A stretch of 64,000 bases of DNA from Streptomyces sp. GKU 895 (lineage in GTDB: Bacteria; Actinomycetota; Actinomycetes; Streptomycetales; Streptomycetaceae). A model generated the notes under the pieces. It made no database searches and had not been told where the DNA came from. It saw only the letters and a program-made list of their open reading frames with translations. The stretch's first letter is position 1. Each line of letters begins with the position of its first letter. A program made the translations under genes and the position numbers. Location: the NCBI GenBank assembly GCA_002027195.1, contig MWJO01000037.1:1-64000 (forward strand), read 5' to 3'. Of the stretch, positions 9,030 to 16,694 are shown piece after piece.

Positions 9030-10135
9030 GCTTCGGAATCGACGATCTCCCCGTACGGGACGAACTGCGCGGCAAGTCCCCTTATGGCGCGCCCCAGTTG
9101 GACGTCCCCGTACGGCTGAACACCAACGAGAACCCCTACCCGCTGCCCGAGCCGCTGGTCGAGCGCATCGCCGAGCGCGTCCGCGAGGCCGCCCGCGACC
9201 TCAACCGCTACCCCGACCGGGACGCGGTCGAACTGCGCACCCAGCTCGCCCAGTACCTGACGGACACGTCCGGACACGAGGTCGGCCTGGCCAACGTGTG
9301 GGCCGCCAACGGCTCCAACGAGGTCATCCAGCAGCTGCTCCAGACCTTCGGCGGCCCCGGCCGTACCGCGATCGGCTTCGAGCCGTCGTACTCGATGCAC
9401 GGCCTGATCGCGCGCGGGACGGGCACGGGCTGGATCTCCGGCCCCCGGAACGCGGACTTCACCATCGACGTCGAGGCGGCCGTGCGCGCGATCGCCGAGG
9501 CCGAGCCGGACGTCGTCTTCGTCACCACCCCCAACAACCCCACGGGCAACGCGGTCCCGCCCGAGACGGTCCTCGCGCTGTACGAGGCCGCGCAGGCGGC
9601 GAAGCCGTCGATGGTCGTGGTCGACGAGGCCTACGTCGAGTTCAGCCACGGCGACTCGCTGCTGCCGCTCATCGAGGGCCGGCCGAACCTCGTCATCTCG
9701 CGCACGATGTCGAAGGCCTTCGGCGCGGCGGGCCTGCGCCTCGGCTACCTGGCCGCGCACCCGGCGGTGGTGGACGCCGTACAGCTCGTACGGCTGCCCT
9801 ACCACCTGTCGGCCGTCACCCAGGCGACCGCCCTGGCCGCCCTGGAGCACACCGACACGCTGCTGAAGTACGTCGAGCAGCTGAAGGCCGAGCGGGACCG
9901 CCTGGTGAGCGAGCTGCGCGCGCTCGGTTTCCAGGTCGTGGAGTCGGACGCGAACTTCGTGCAGTTCGGGCTGTTCGACGACTCCCACGCGGCCTGGCAG
10001 AAGATCCTCGACCGGGGCGTCCTGGTCCGGGACAACGGCATCCCGGGGTGGCTGCGGGTCTCCGCCGGAACCCCCGAAGAGAACGACGCGTTCCTCGACG
10101 CGGTCCGTGAGTTGACGAAGGAGCAGAGCGCATGA
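9026..10135 (+). CDS. hisC: histidinol-phosphate aminotransferase
   Basis: PLP-dependent class I/II aminotransferase converting imidazole-acetol phosphate to histidinol phosphate, 369 aa. PNNPTGN is at 169-175, the PLP-contacting Asp200 and Tyr203 lie in VDEAYVEF, and the Schiff-base lysine is Lys230 in SRTMSKAFGAAGLRLGY. The GTG start overlaps the hisD stop and the gene ends in an ATGA overlap with hisB, implying translational coupling at both ends. Confidence 0.97.
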   Translation: MSFGIDDLPVRDELRGKSPYGAPQLDVPVRLNTNENPYPLPEPLVERIAERVREAARDLNRYPDRDAVELRTQLAQYLTDTSGHEVGLANVWAANGSNEVIQQLLQTFGGPGRTAIGFEPSYSMHGLIARGTGTGWISGPRNADFTIDVEAAVRAIAEAEPDVVFVTTPNNPTGNAVPPETVLALYEAAQAAKPSMVVVDEAYVEFSHGDSLLPLIEGRPNLVISRTMSKAFGAAGLRLGYLAAHPAVVDAVQLVRLPYHLSAVTQATALAALEHTDTLLKYVEQLKAERDRLVSELRALGFQVVESDANFVQFGLFDDSHAAWQKILDRGVLVRDNGIPGWLRVSAGTPEENDAFLDAVRELTKEQSA

Positions 10136-10725
10136 GCCGCGTAGGACGGGTGGAAAGGGTCACCAAGGAGACCTCCGTGCTCGTCGAGATCGATCTCGAC
10201 GGCAGCGGCAAGGTCGATGTGGCCACCGGGGTCGGGTTCTACGACCACATGCTCGACCAGCTCGGCCGGCACGGTCTGTTCGACCTGACCGTGAAGACCG
10301 AGGGCGACCTGCACATCGACTCGCACCACACCATCGAGGACACCGCCCTCGCCCTGGGCGCCGCCTTCAAGCAGGCGCTCGGCGACAAGGTCGGCATCTA
10401 CCGCTTCGGCAACTGCACGGTCCCGCTGGACGAGTCCCTCGCCCAGGTGACGGTGGACCTGTCCGGCCGCCCCTACCTCGTGCACACCGAGCCCGAGAAC
10501 ATGGCGCCGATGATCGGCGAGTACGACACCACCATGACCCGGCACATCCTGGAGTCCTTCGTGGCCCAGGCGCAGATCGCCCTGCACGTGCACGTGCCGT
10601 ACGGGCGCAACGCGCACCACATCGTGGAGTGCCAGTTCAAGGCGCTCGCGCGGGCGCTGCGCTACGCCTCCGAGCGGGACCCGCGCGCGGCCGGCATCCT
10701 CCCCTCCACGAAGGGCGCGCTGTGA
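10132..10725 (+). CDS. hisB: imidazoleglycerol-phosphate dehydratase
   Basis: Monofunctional HisB (no histidinol-phosphatase domain), 197 aa. Converts imidazoleglycerol phosphate to imidazole-acetol phosphate using a di-manganese site. Metal ligands lie in the two repeated motifs DSHHTIEDTA (near 63) and NAHHIVECQFKA (near 162), with FYDHMLDQLGRHG near the N-terminus. The histidinol-phosphate phosphatase that would complete the route is not in this window. ATGA overlap with hisC; GTGA overlap with the next small gene. Confidence 0.97.
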   Translation: MSRVGRVERVTKETSVLVEIDLDGSGKVDVATGVGFYDHMLDQLGRHGLFDLTVKTEGDLHIDSHHTIEDTALALGAAFKQALGDKVGIYRFGNCTVPLDESLAQVTVDLSGRPYLVHTEPENMAPMIGEYDTTMTRHILESFVAQAQIALHVHVPYGRNAHHIVECQFKALARALRYASERDPRAAGILPSTKGAL

Positions 10726-10886
10726 ACGGGCTGTCCACCGTCCTGATCGTCCTCGGCCTGTTCCTGGTCGGCGGGATCATCTCCTTCGTCAAGCAGGGGA
10801 TGCCCAAGCAGCTCGTCGTGCTGCTCTCCATCGGCGCCGCGATGTGCCTGGTCGCCGGTGTCATGAGGCTGGAGGTGTGGAGTTGA
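10722..10886 (+). CDS. small membrane protein inserted in the his operon
   Basis: 54 aa, of which nearly all is two hydrophobic helices (LSTVLIVLGLFLVGG and LVVLLSIGAAMCLVAGV) joined by FVKQGMPKQ. GTG 10722 overlaps the hisB stop (GTGA), and its TGA overlaps the TTG start of hisH. That placement means it is translated with the operon. GGAGG at 10871-10875, inside this ORF, is the hisH ribosome binding site. No histidine-related function is known to me; it could assist membrane association or simply be a conserved passenger. Confidence 0.8.
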   Translation: MNGLSTVLIVLGLFLVGGIISFVKQGMPKQLVVLLSIGAAMCLVAGVMRLEVWS

Positions 10887-11527
10887 GCGCATCCTCGAAG
10901 AAGGTCGTGGTCTTCGACTACGGCTTCGGCAACGTGAGGTCGGCCGAGCGTGCTCTCGCGCGCACCGGGGCCGAGGTCGAGATAACGCGTGACTTCGACC
11001 AGGCCATGAACGCCGACGGGCTGCTGGTGCCGGGCGTCGGCGCCTTCGCCGCCTGCATGAAGGGCCTGCGCGACGCGCGCGGCGACTGGATCATCGACCG
11101 CCGGCTGTCCGGCGGGCGCCCGGTCATGGGCATCTGCGTCGGCATGCAGATCCTCTTCGCGCGCGGCATCGAGCACGGTGTGGAGACCGAGGGCCTGGAC
11201 GAGTGGCCCGGCTCGGTCGAGCCGCTGCAGGCCGACATCGTGCCCCACATGGGCTGGAACACCGTGGACGCGCCGGCCGGGTCCGAGCTGTTCGCGGGCC
11301 TGGACGCGGACGCCCGCTTCTACTTCGTGCACTCCTACGCCGTCCACGACTGGTCGCTGGAGACGCACAACGAGGCGTTGACACCGCCCAAGGTCACCTG
11401 GTCGACGCACGGCAAGCCCTTCGTGGCCGCCGTGGAGAACGGCGCCCTGTGGGCCACGCAGTTCCACCCCGAGAAGTCCGGCGACGCCGGAGCGCAGCTG
11501 CTGAACAACTGGATCGGAACCCTCTGA
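10883..11527 (+). CDS. hisH: imidazole glycerol phosphate synthase, glutaminase subunit
   Basis: Class I glutamine amidotransferase supplying ammonia to HisF, 214 aa. The catalytic triad is Cys85 (GICVGMQ), His195 and Glu197 (QFHPEKSG). Start TTG 10883 is chosen because GGAGG lies 7 nt upstream; the in-frame GTG 10877 is too close to it. It overlaps the preceding small gene by 4 nt and priA by 1 nt (TGATG). Here hisH and hisF are separated by priA and a RidA gene. Confidence 0.96.
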   Translation: MSASSKKVVVFDYGFGNVRSAERALARTGAEVEITRDFDQAMNADGLLVPGVGAFAACMKGLRDARGDWIIDRRLSGGRPVMGICVGMQILFARGIEHGVETEGLDEWPGSVEPLQADIVPHMGWNTVDAPAGSELFAGLDADARFYFVHSYAVHDWSLETHNEALTPPKVTWSTHGKPFVAAVENGALWATQFHPEKSGDAGAQLLNNWIGTL

Positions 11528-12255
11528 TGCCCGCCAAGCTCGAACTCCTCCCCGCCGTCGACGTCCGGGACGGCCAGGCCGTCCGCCTCGTGCACGGCGA
11601 GTCCGGCACGGAGACCTCGTACGGCTCCCCCCTGGAGGCCGCCCTCGCCTGGCAGGCGGCGGGCGCCGAGTGGCTGCACCTGGTCGACCTGGACGCGGCC
11701 TTCGGCACCGGCGACAACCGCGAGCTGGTCCGCCAGGTCACCGAGGCCATGGACATCAAGGTGGAGCTGTCCGGCGGAATCCGCGACGACGCCTCCCTGG
11801 CCGCCGCGCTCGCCACCGGCTGCACCCGCGTCAACCTCGGCACGGCCGCCCTGGAGAGCCCGGAATGGGTCGCCAAGGTCATCGCCGAGCACGGCGACAA
11901 GATCGCGGTCGGTCTCGACGTCCGCGGTACGACCCTCAAGGGCCGCGGCTGGACCAGCGAGGGCGGCGACCTCTACGAGGCGCTGGAGCGCCTCGACAAG
12001 GAGGGCTGCGCCCGGTACGTCGTCACCGACATCGCCAAGGACGGCACGCTCCAGGGCCCCAACCTGGAGCTGCTGCGCAACGTCTGCGCGGCGACGGACC
12101 GTCCGGTCGTGGCCTCCGGCGGCGTGTCGTCGCTGGACGACCTGCGGGCCATCGCCGAGCTGGTACCCCTCGGTGTCGAGGGCTCCATCGTCGGGAAGGC
12201 CCTGTACGCGAAGGCGTTCACCCTGGAAGAGGCCCTGGAGGCTGTGTCGTCATGA
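11527..12255 (+). CDS. priA: bifunctional phosphoribosyl isomerase A (HisA/TrpF)
   Basis: TIM-barrel isomerase of 242 aa acting on ProFAR in histidine synthesis and on phosphoribosylanthranilate in tryptophan synthesis. Catalytic aspartates fit Asp12 (PAVDVRDG) and Asp131 (GLDVRG). In Streptomyces this single enzyme replaces both HisA and TrpF; consistently, trpE, trpC, trpB and trpA are in this window but no trpF is. The dual role is established for the family and inferred here from genus and context. ATGA overlap with the RidA gene. Confidence 0.94.
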   Translation: MPAKLELLPAVDVRDGQAVRLVHGESGTETSYGSPLEAALAWQAAGAEWLHLVDLDAAFGTGDNRELVRQVTEAMDIKVELSGGIRDDASLAAALATGCTRVNLGTAALESPEWVAKVIAEHGDKIAVGLDVRGTTLKGRGWTSEGGDLYEALERLDKEGCARYVVTDIAKDGTLQGPNLELLRNVCAATDRPVVASGGVSSLDDLRAIAELVPLGVEGSIVGKALYAKAFTLEEALEAVSS

Positions 12256-12653
12256 GCGATGCCGTACGGCGTGTGCAGAGCGGAAGTCCCTGGGAAGAGT
12301 CCTTCGGTTTCGCACGCGCCGTCGCGGTGGGCGACCGGGTGCTGGTCGGGGGCACGACGGCCTTCAAGGGGTCGGTGCTGTACGGCGAGGGCGATCCGTA
12401 CGAGCAGGCCAGGACCGCCTTCGGTACGGCGATCGAGGCGCTCGGCGAGTTCGGCCTCGACGCCGGGTCCGTGATCCGTACGCGGATGTATCTGACCCAT
12501 GCGCGGGACGTGGACGACGTCGGCCGCGCGCACAAGGAGCTCTTCGACGCGGTGCGTCCGGTCTCGACCCTCCTCGTCGTGGAGGGCTTCGTCGACCCGC
12601 GCATCCTCGTCGAAGTCGAAGTAGAGGCATTCAGAGGAGCCGTGAACTCATGA
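12252..12653 (+). CDS. RidA/YjgF family protein
   Basis: 133-aa member of the RidA (reactive enamine/imine deaminase) superfamily. Recognisable parts are SPWEESFGFARAVAVG near the N-terminus, the central FGTAIEALGEFGLDAGSVIRTRMYLT, and the C-terminal VEGFVDPRILVEVEVEA. The arginine in the VIRTRMY region and the FVDPRILVE region lie where RidA proteins bind the carboxylate. It is coupled by ATGA overlaps to priA and hisF. A housekeeping role in removing reactive PLP-enzyme intermediates is plausible but not shown. Confidence 0.85.
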   Translation: MSDAVRRVQSGSPWEESFGFARAVAVGDRVLVGGTTAFKGSVLYGEGDPYEQARTAFGTAIEALGEFGLDAGSVIRTRMYLTHARDVDDVGRAHKELFDAVRPVSTLLVVEGFVDPRILVEVEVEAFRGAVNS

Positions 12654-13405
12654 CCCTGGCGGTCCGAGTCATCCCCTGCCTGGACGTGGACAACGGCCGG
12701 GTCGTCAAGGGCGTCAACTTCCAGAACCTGCGCGACGCGGGCGACCCCGTCGAGATGGCCAAGGTGTACGACGCCGAGGGCGCCGACGAACTGACGTTCC
12801 TGGACATCACCGCGTCGTCCGGCAACCGCGAGACCACGTACGACGTGGTGCGCCGCACGGCCGAGCAGGTCTTCATCCCGCTCACGGTCGGCGGCGGGGT
12901 GCGGACCGCCGAGGACGTGGACAAGCTGCTGCGCGCCGGTGCGGACAAGGTGGGCGTCAACACGGCGGCCATCGCCCGTCCCGACCTGATCCGCGAGATC
13001 GCCGAGCGGTTCGGGCGGCAGGTGCTGGTGCTGTCGGTGGACGCCCGCCGGACGCCCGAAGGCTCCTTCGAGGTGACCACCCACGGGGGCCGCAAGGGCA
13101 CCGGCATCGACGCCGTCGAGTGGGCGCACCGGGCCGCCGAGCTGGGGGCGGGGGAGATCCTGCTCAACTCGATGGACGCGGACGGCACCAAGGACGGCTA
13201 CGACCTGGAGATGATCGCCGCCGTCCGCAAGCACGTGACGGTTCCGGTGATCGCGTCCGGCGGCGCCGGCAAGCTCGCCGACTTCGCCCCGGCGATCGAG
13301 TCGGGGGCGGACGCGGTCCTGGCGGCGTCCGTCTTCCACTTCGGCGATCTGCGGATCGGCGAGGTGAAGGACGCGCTGCGGGGGGCCGGGCACCCGGTGC
13401 GGTGA
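12650..13405 (+). CDS. hisF: imidazole glycerol phosphate synthase, cyclase subunit
   Basis: TIM-barrel synthase of 251 aa that uses ammonia from HisH to make imidazole glycerol phosphate and AICAR. Catalytic Asp12 (PCLDVDNG) and Asp131 (LSVDARR) and the phosphate-binding VGGGVRT and ASGGAG loops are present. It is the last gene of the operon: the TGA at 13403-13405 is followed within 20 nt by a strong hairpin. Confidence 0.97.
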   Translation: MTLAVRVIPCLDVDNGRVVKGVNFQNLRDAGDPVEMAKVYDAEGADELTFLDITASSGNRETTYDVVRRTAEQVFIPLTVGGGVRTAEDVDKLLRAGADKVGVNTAAIARPDLIREIAERFGRQVLVLSVDARRTPEGSFEVTTHGGRKGTGIDAVEWAHRAAELGAGEILLNSMDADGTKDGYDLEMIAAVRKHVTVPVIASGGAGKLADFAPAIESGADAVLAASVFHFGDLRIGEVKDALRGAGHPVR

Positions 13406-13421
13406 CGGTCCTCAAGGGTTG

Positions 13422-13458
13422 AAGTAAGCCCCGACCACCAGGTGGGCGGGGCTTACTT
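13422..13458 (+). terminator. transcription terminator after hisF
   Basis: AAGTAAGCCCCG (13422-13433) pairs perfectly with CGGGGCTTACTT (13447-13458), and the 13-nt middle can form a further CACC/GGTG stem. The A-rich left arm and T-rich right arm would let it work in both directions. Confidence 0.85.
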
Positions 13459-13480
13459 GTCGGCAGATGCGAAAGGGAAG

Positions 13481-13502
13481 TTGCGCAAAATCTATTGCGC
13501 AA
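13481..13502 (+). promoter_or_regulatory. tandem TTGCGCAA palindromes, probable operator
   Basis: Perfect 8-bp palindromes TTGCGCAA occur at 13481-13488 and 13495-13502, 14 nt apart, 29 nt before the ArsR-type regulator start. The placement suggests autoregulation of the regulator-exporter pair. TATCTA at 13514-13519 could be the -10 box. Confidence 0.55.
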
Positions 13503-13530
13503 GATTTCTTTCGTATCTACGGTGGGTGGC

Positions 13531-14121
13531 ATGACAGGAAAAGAGCGGGACCGGCGGATCACGGATGTGGGGACGCTCAAGGCGCTCGCCCACCCGCTGC
13601 GGATGAGGCTCTGCCGGAACCTCACGCTCCTGCGGATCGCCACCGCCTCACAGCTCGCCGAACAGGTCGACGAGGCCGTCTCGCTGGTCAGCTACCACCT
13701 GCGCAAGCTCGCCGAGTTCGGGCTCATCGAGGAGGCCGAGCCGCAGAGCGCGGACGGCAGGGAGCGGTGGTGGCAGCTCGCCTCGGACGGCGTCAGCATC
13801 CACCACGAGGACTTCAGCGCCGCCCCCGAGGAGGCGGCGGCGCACACGGCGGCCAGCAGGCTCTTCGCCGAGCAGCGCATGGACATGTACCGGCGCTGGC
13901 TCGACGAACGCGCGCACTGGGACGAGGCCTGGAACCGCAGGGCCGAGTCCTCCGAGTCGGCGCTCCGCCTCACCGCGGACGAACTGGCCGACCTGAACAA
14001 GGAGATGCTCGCGCTCCTGCACAAGTACGACGAGCTGGGCCGGGCCGCCGAGGCCGCCGGCGACACCGAGGGCCGCGAGAACGTCGCGGTGCACACGTAC
14101 GCCTTCCCCTTCCGCGCCTGA
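13531..14121 (+). CDS. ArsR-type winged-helix transcriptional regulator
   Basis: 196 aa. The winged-helix domain occupies about residues 12-85: LKALAHPLRMRL is the ArsR-like first helix, ATASQLAEQVDEAVSLVSYHLRKL the helix-turn-helix, and GRERWWQLA the wing. The C-terminal half is helical and charged, without the cysteine metal sites of classical ArsR. It is followed after 13 nt by an MFS exporter and preceded by two operator-like palindromes. The likely role is ligand-responsive repressor of the exporter; the ligand is unknown. Confidence 0.87.
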   Translation: MTGKERDRRITDVGTLKALAHPLRMRLCRNLTLLRIATASQLAEQVDEAVSLVSYHLRKLAEFGLIEEAEPQSADGRERWWQLASDGVSIHHEDFSAAPEEAAAHTAASRLFAEQRMDMYRRWLDERAHWDEAWNRRAESSESALRLTADELADLNKEMLALLHKYDELGRAAEAAGDTEGRENVAVHTYAFPFRA

Positions 14122-14134
14122 GAGGACCTGGCCC

Positions 14135-15395
14135 GTGACCGCCACGCTCACCACCCCGGCCGACGTCGCCACCGCCCGCCCCGCCCACCGCGACGGCAAC
14201 GTCCTGCGCTGGCTCGCCGCCTACACCTCCTCCATGGTCGGCGACAGCGTGTACTACATCGCCCTGTCCTGGGCCGCCGTCCAGACGGGCAGCGCCTCGC
14301 AGGCCGGGCTGGTGATGTCCGTGAGCGCGCTGCCGCGGGCGGTGCTGATGCTCGGCGGGGGAGTCATCGCCGACCGGCTCGGACCGCGCCGGGTCGTCAT
14401 CGGCAGCGACGTCGTGCGCTGCGCGGCCGTCCTCGCGGTGGCGGCGCTGCTGTTCCTCACCAGCCCCGGGCTGTGGCCGCTGGCCGCGCTGGCGTTCGTC
14501 TTCGGCACCGTCGACGCCGTGTTCATGCCGGCCGTGGGCGCCCTCCCCGCGCCGCGTGACGTCACGGGACCAGCTCGCGCGCGTGCAGGGGCATGCGGGG
14601 CCTCGCGATCCGGTTCGCGAGCGTGGTCGGGGGACCGCTGGGGCGGCCTCGGGGTGGGCGGCGGGCGGGGCGGCGGCCGCGTTCGGGCTGGCCGGGCTGC
14701 TGATCGCGGTGTCGGTGCCGCTGCTCGTGTCCGTACGGGTGGGGGAGGTACCGGCTGATGACAAGGCTGGTGACAGCGCTCGGGGTACCGCCTGGAGCGA
14801 TCTGGTCAGCGGGTTGCGCTACATCCGCCGGCACCGCGTACTCGCTCCGTTGATGCTGGCCATCGCGCTCGGGGACCTCGGGTTCGTCGGGCCCCTCAAC
14901 GTCGGGCTGACCCTGCTCGCCGACGAACGCGGCTGGGGTGCCTCCGGCATGGGTGCGGTGCTCGCCGGGTTCGGGGTCGGCGCGGGTGCCGCCTCCCTGC
15001 TGCTCACCGTGCGCGGGCGGCTGCCGCACGCCGGGCAGGTCGCGGCGTACGCCATCCTCGCGGGCTCCGTCGCGATCGGGGCGCTGGCGTTCGTGCCGAG
15101 CCTCCTCGCCGCCGTCGGCACCGCCGTGCTGGTCGGGCTGCTCGCCGGGCTCAGCGGCGCGATGTGCGGGGCGCTGCTCCAGACCCAGGCCGACGCCGCC
15201 TACCTGGGCCGGGTCACGGCCGTCTCCGGACTGGTCAGCCTGGGCTTCGCGCCGCTGAGCATGCCGCTGTCCGCCGCGGCCATCGGGGCGTGGGGCACGG
15301 GGCCGGTGTTCGTCGTCAGCGCGGCGGTGTGCGGGCTCGGCGGGGTCGTCGCCCTGCTGGTACGGGACCTGCGCCGCGCCGAACTCCCGAAGTAG
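14135..15395 (+). CDS. MFS exporter (four one-base insertions, 14550-14670)
   Basis: Major facilitator with about 12 hydrophobic segments. The N-terminal half (GDSVYYIALSWA; RLGPRRVVI as the loop 2-3 motif) is in the frame of GTG 14135; the C-terminal half from about residue 175 is in another frame. Between them an expected DQLARVQGMRGL-like loop and Gly-rich helix can be read only if single G or C bases are removed at about 14552 and in three G runs up to 14670. Net shift and length agree with four insertions. After repair about 418 aa. Its end lies inside a tandem repeat array. Probably controlled by the upstream regulator. Confidence 0.8.
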
Positions 15396-15512
15396 CCGCG
15401 CGTCGGGGCGGGCTCCCGAGGCAGCCGTGTGTCGGGGCGGGCTCCCGAAGCAGCCGTGCGTCGGGGCGGCTCCCGAAGCAGCCGTGCGACGCGCCGGGCT
15501 CCGAAACGGCTG
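15380..15512 (+). repeat. tandem ~29-bp repeats between two convergent genes
   Basis: Three clear units of GTCGGGGCGGGCTCCCGAAG plus CAGCCGTGC lie head to tail, with a degenerate unit on each side. The array fills the whole space between the stop codons of the MFS gene and the TIGR03085 gene. The first, degenerate unit includes the MFS stop: CTCCCGAAGTAGCCG against CTCCCGAAGCAGCCG. There are no spacers, so this is not a CRISPR array. Confidence 0.8.
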
Positions 15513-16148
15513 CTAGATCCCCAACTGCTTGCCCTCGGACAGCTTCGCGATGGCGTCCTTCTCGCCGTCCAGGTCCACCTTGGCGGCGCTCTTGCGGCCG
15601 TACAGGAACAGCAGCAGCTCCGACGGCTCGCCCGTCACCGTCACGACCGGCGTGCCGCGGTGGGCGACCGCCGTCTGGCCGTCGGGGCGGCGCAGCACGA
15701 GGCCGGTCGGGGCGCTGCGGCCCATCAGTCGGGCCGTGCGCTCCAGGCGGGACCACAGGGCGTCCTGGAAGACGGGGTCGAGCTCGCGGGGCGTCCAGTC
15801 CTCCTGGGCCCGGCGGACGTCCTCGGTGTGGACGTAGAACTCGATGATGTTGGACGCCTCGTCGAGCTGCTTGAGCTGGAACGGCGAGAAACGCGGCGGG
15901 CCCGTCCGGATCAGCTGGATGAGCTCCTCGTACGGCTTGGCCGCGAACTCCTCCATCGCCTTGTCCAGGCGGGCGGAGAGCTGCTTGATGAGGAGACCGG
16001 CGGAGGCGTCCGGGCGCCGCTCGCGCACCACCACGTGCGCGGCGAGATCCCGGGTCTGCCAGCCCTCGCACAGGGTGGGCGCCTCGGGACCGGCGGTTTC
16101 CAGGAGATCGGCGAGCAGAAGTCGTTCACGCTTGGCGAAAGTCGACAT
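15513..16148 (-). CDS. TIGR03085 family protein (DinB/mycothiol-dependent type)
   Basis: 211 aa. The N-terminal half matches the maleylpyruvate-isomerase/DinB-like four-helix fold: LCEGWQTRDLAAHVVVRER near 25-45 and FYVHTEDVRRAQ near 100-112 supply histidines in the usual metal-binding places. The C-terminal half (VTVTGEPSELLLFLYGRKSA) is the family's second domain. Members are assumed to be mycothiol-dependent or metal-binding enzymes of unknown substrate. It is convergent with the MFS gene across the tandem repeat array, and divergent from hisI. Confidence 0.85.
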   Translation of the reverse strand: MSTFAKRERLLLADLLETAGPEAPTLCEGWQTRDLAAHVVVRERRPDASAGLLIKQLSARLDKAMEEFAAKPYEELIQLIRTGPPRFSPFQLKQLDEASNIIEFYVHTEDVRRAQEDWTPRELDPVFQDALWSRLERTARLMGRSAPTGLVLRRPDGQTAVAHRGTPVVTVTGEPSELLLFLYGRKSAAKVDLDGEKDAIAKLSEGKQLGI

Positions 16149-16287
16149 GCCGTCAGCCTACGACCGCGCAGCGGGTCCGCCCACCCGTCTCCCGGCCACC
16201 ACCCCTCACCGAGGCGCCTCGCGCCGCCATTTCCAATCAGTGGACGCCCCGCGTTCGCTGTCGGTGGCGCGCGGCACAATGGCACCC

Positions 16288-16683
16288 ATGACCAGCACGC
16301 CGCCCCCCAGCAGCCTCGACCCGGAGATCGCCGCGCGCCTCAAGCGCAGCGCCGACGGGCTCGTCCCCGCCATCGCCCAGCAGTACGACACCGGTGAGGT
16401 GCTGATGCTCGGCTGGATGGACGACGAGGCGCTGCACCGCACGCTGACCACCGGCCGCTGCACGTACTGGTCGCGCAGCCGCCAGGAGTACTGGGTCAAG
16501 GGCGACACCTCCGGCCACTTCCAGTGGGTCAAGTCGGTCGCGCTGGACTGCGACGCCGACACCGTGCTGGTCAAGGTCGACCAGGTCGGCGCCGCCTGCC
16601 ACACCGGCGCGCGCACCTGCTTCGACGCCGACGTGCTCCTCAAGGACGGCGCCGGTTCCGGCGTACCGGCCGCGGATCAGTAA
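16288..16683 (+). CDS. hisI: phosphoribosyl-AMP cyclohydrolase
   Basis: Monofunctional HisI of 131 aa, hydrolysing phosphoribosyl-AMP in histidine synthesis. DTGEVLMLGWMDDEAL begins near residue 35; YWSRSRQEYWVKG near 62 and the metal-binding LDCDADTVLVKVDQ and AACHTGARTCF motifs follow, with the zinc cysteines in CDAD and CHTGARTC. ATG 16288 lies 7 nt after CACAAT and has no Shine-Dalgarno sequence, so a leaderless transcript is likely. It is separate from the main his operon and sits 11 nt before trpE, linking the two pathways. Confidence 0.95.
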   Translation: MTSTPPPSSLDPEIAARLKRSADGLVPAIAQQYDTGEVLMLGWMDDEALHRTLTTGRCTYWSRSRQEYWVKGDTSGHFQWVKSVALDCDADTVLVKVDQVGAACHTGARTCFDADVLLKDGAGSGVPAADQ

Positions 16684-16694
16684 GGTCAGCCGCC

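Noticed and set aside
11203..11526. N-terminal extension of PriA
   Set aside because: It overlaps hisH entirely in another frame. ATG 11527 gives the conserved HisA start and the usual one-base coupling.
15380..15512. CRISPR-like array
   Set aside because: Units are contiguous, GC-rich and without spacers, and no cas genes are near. It is a simple tandem repeat.
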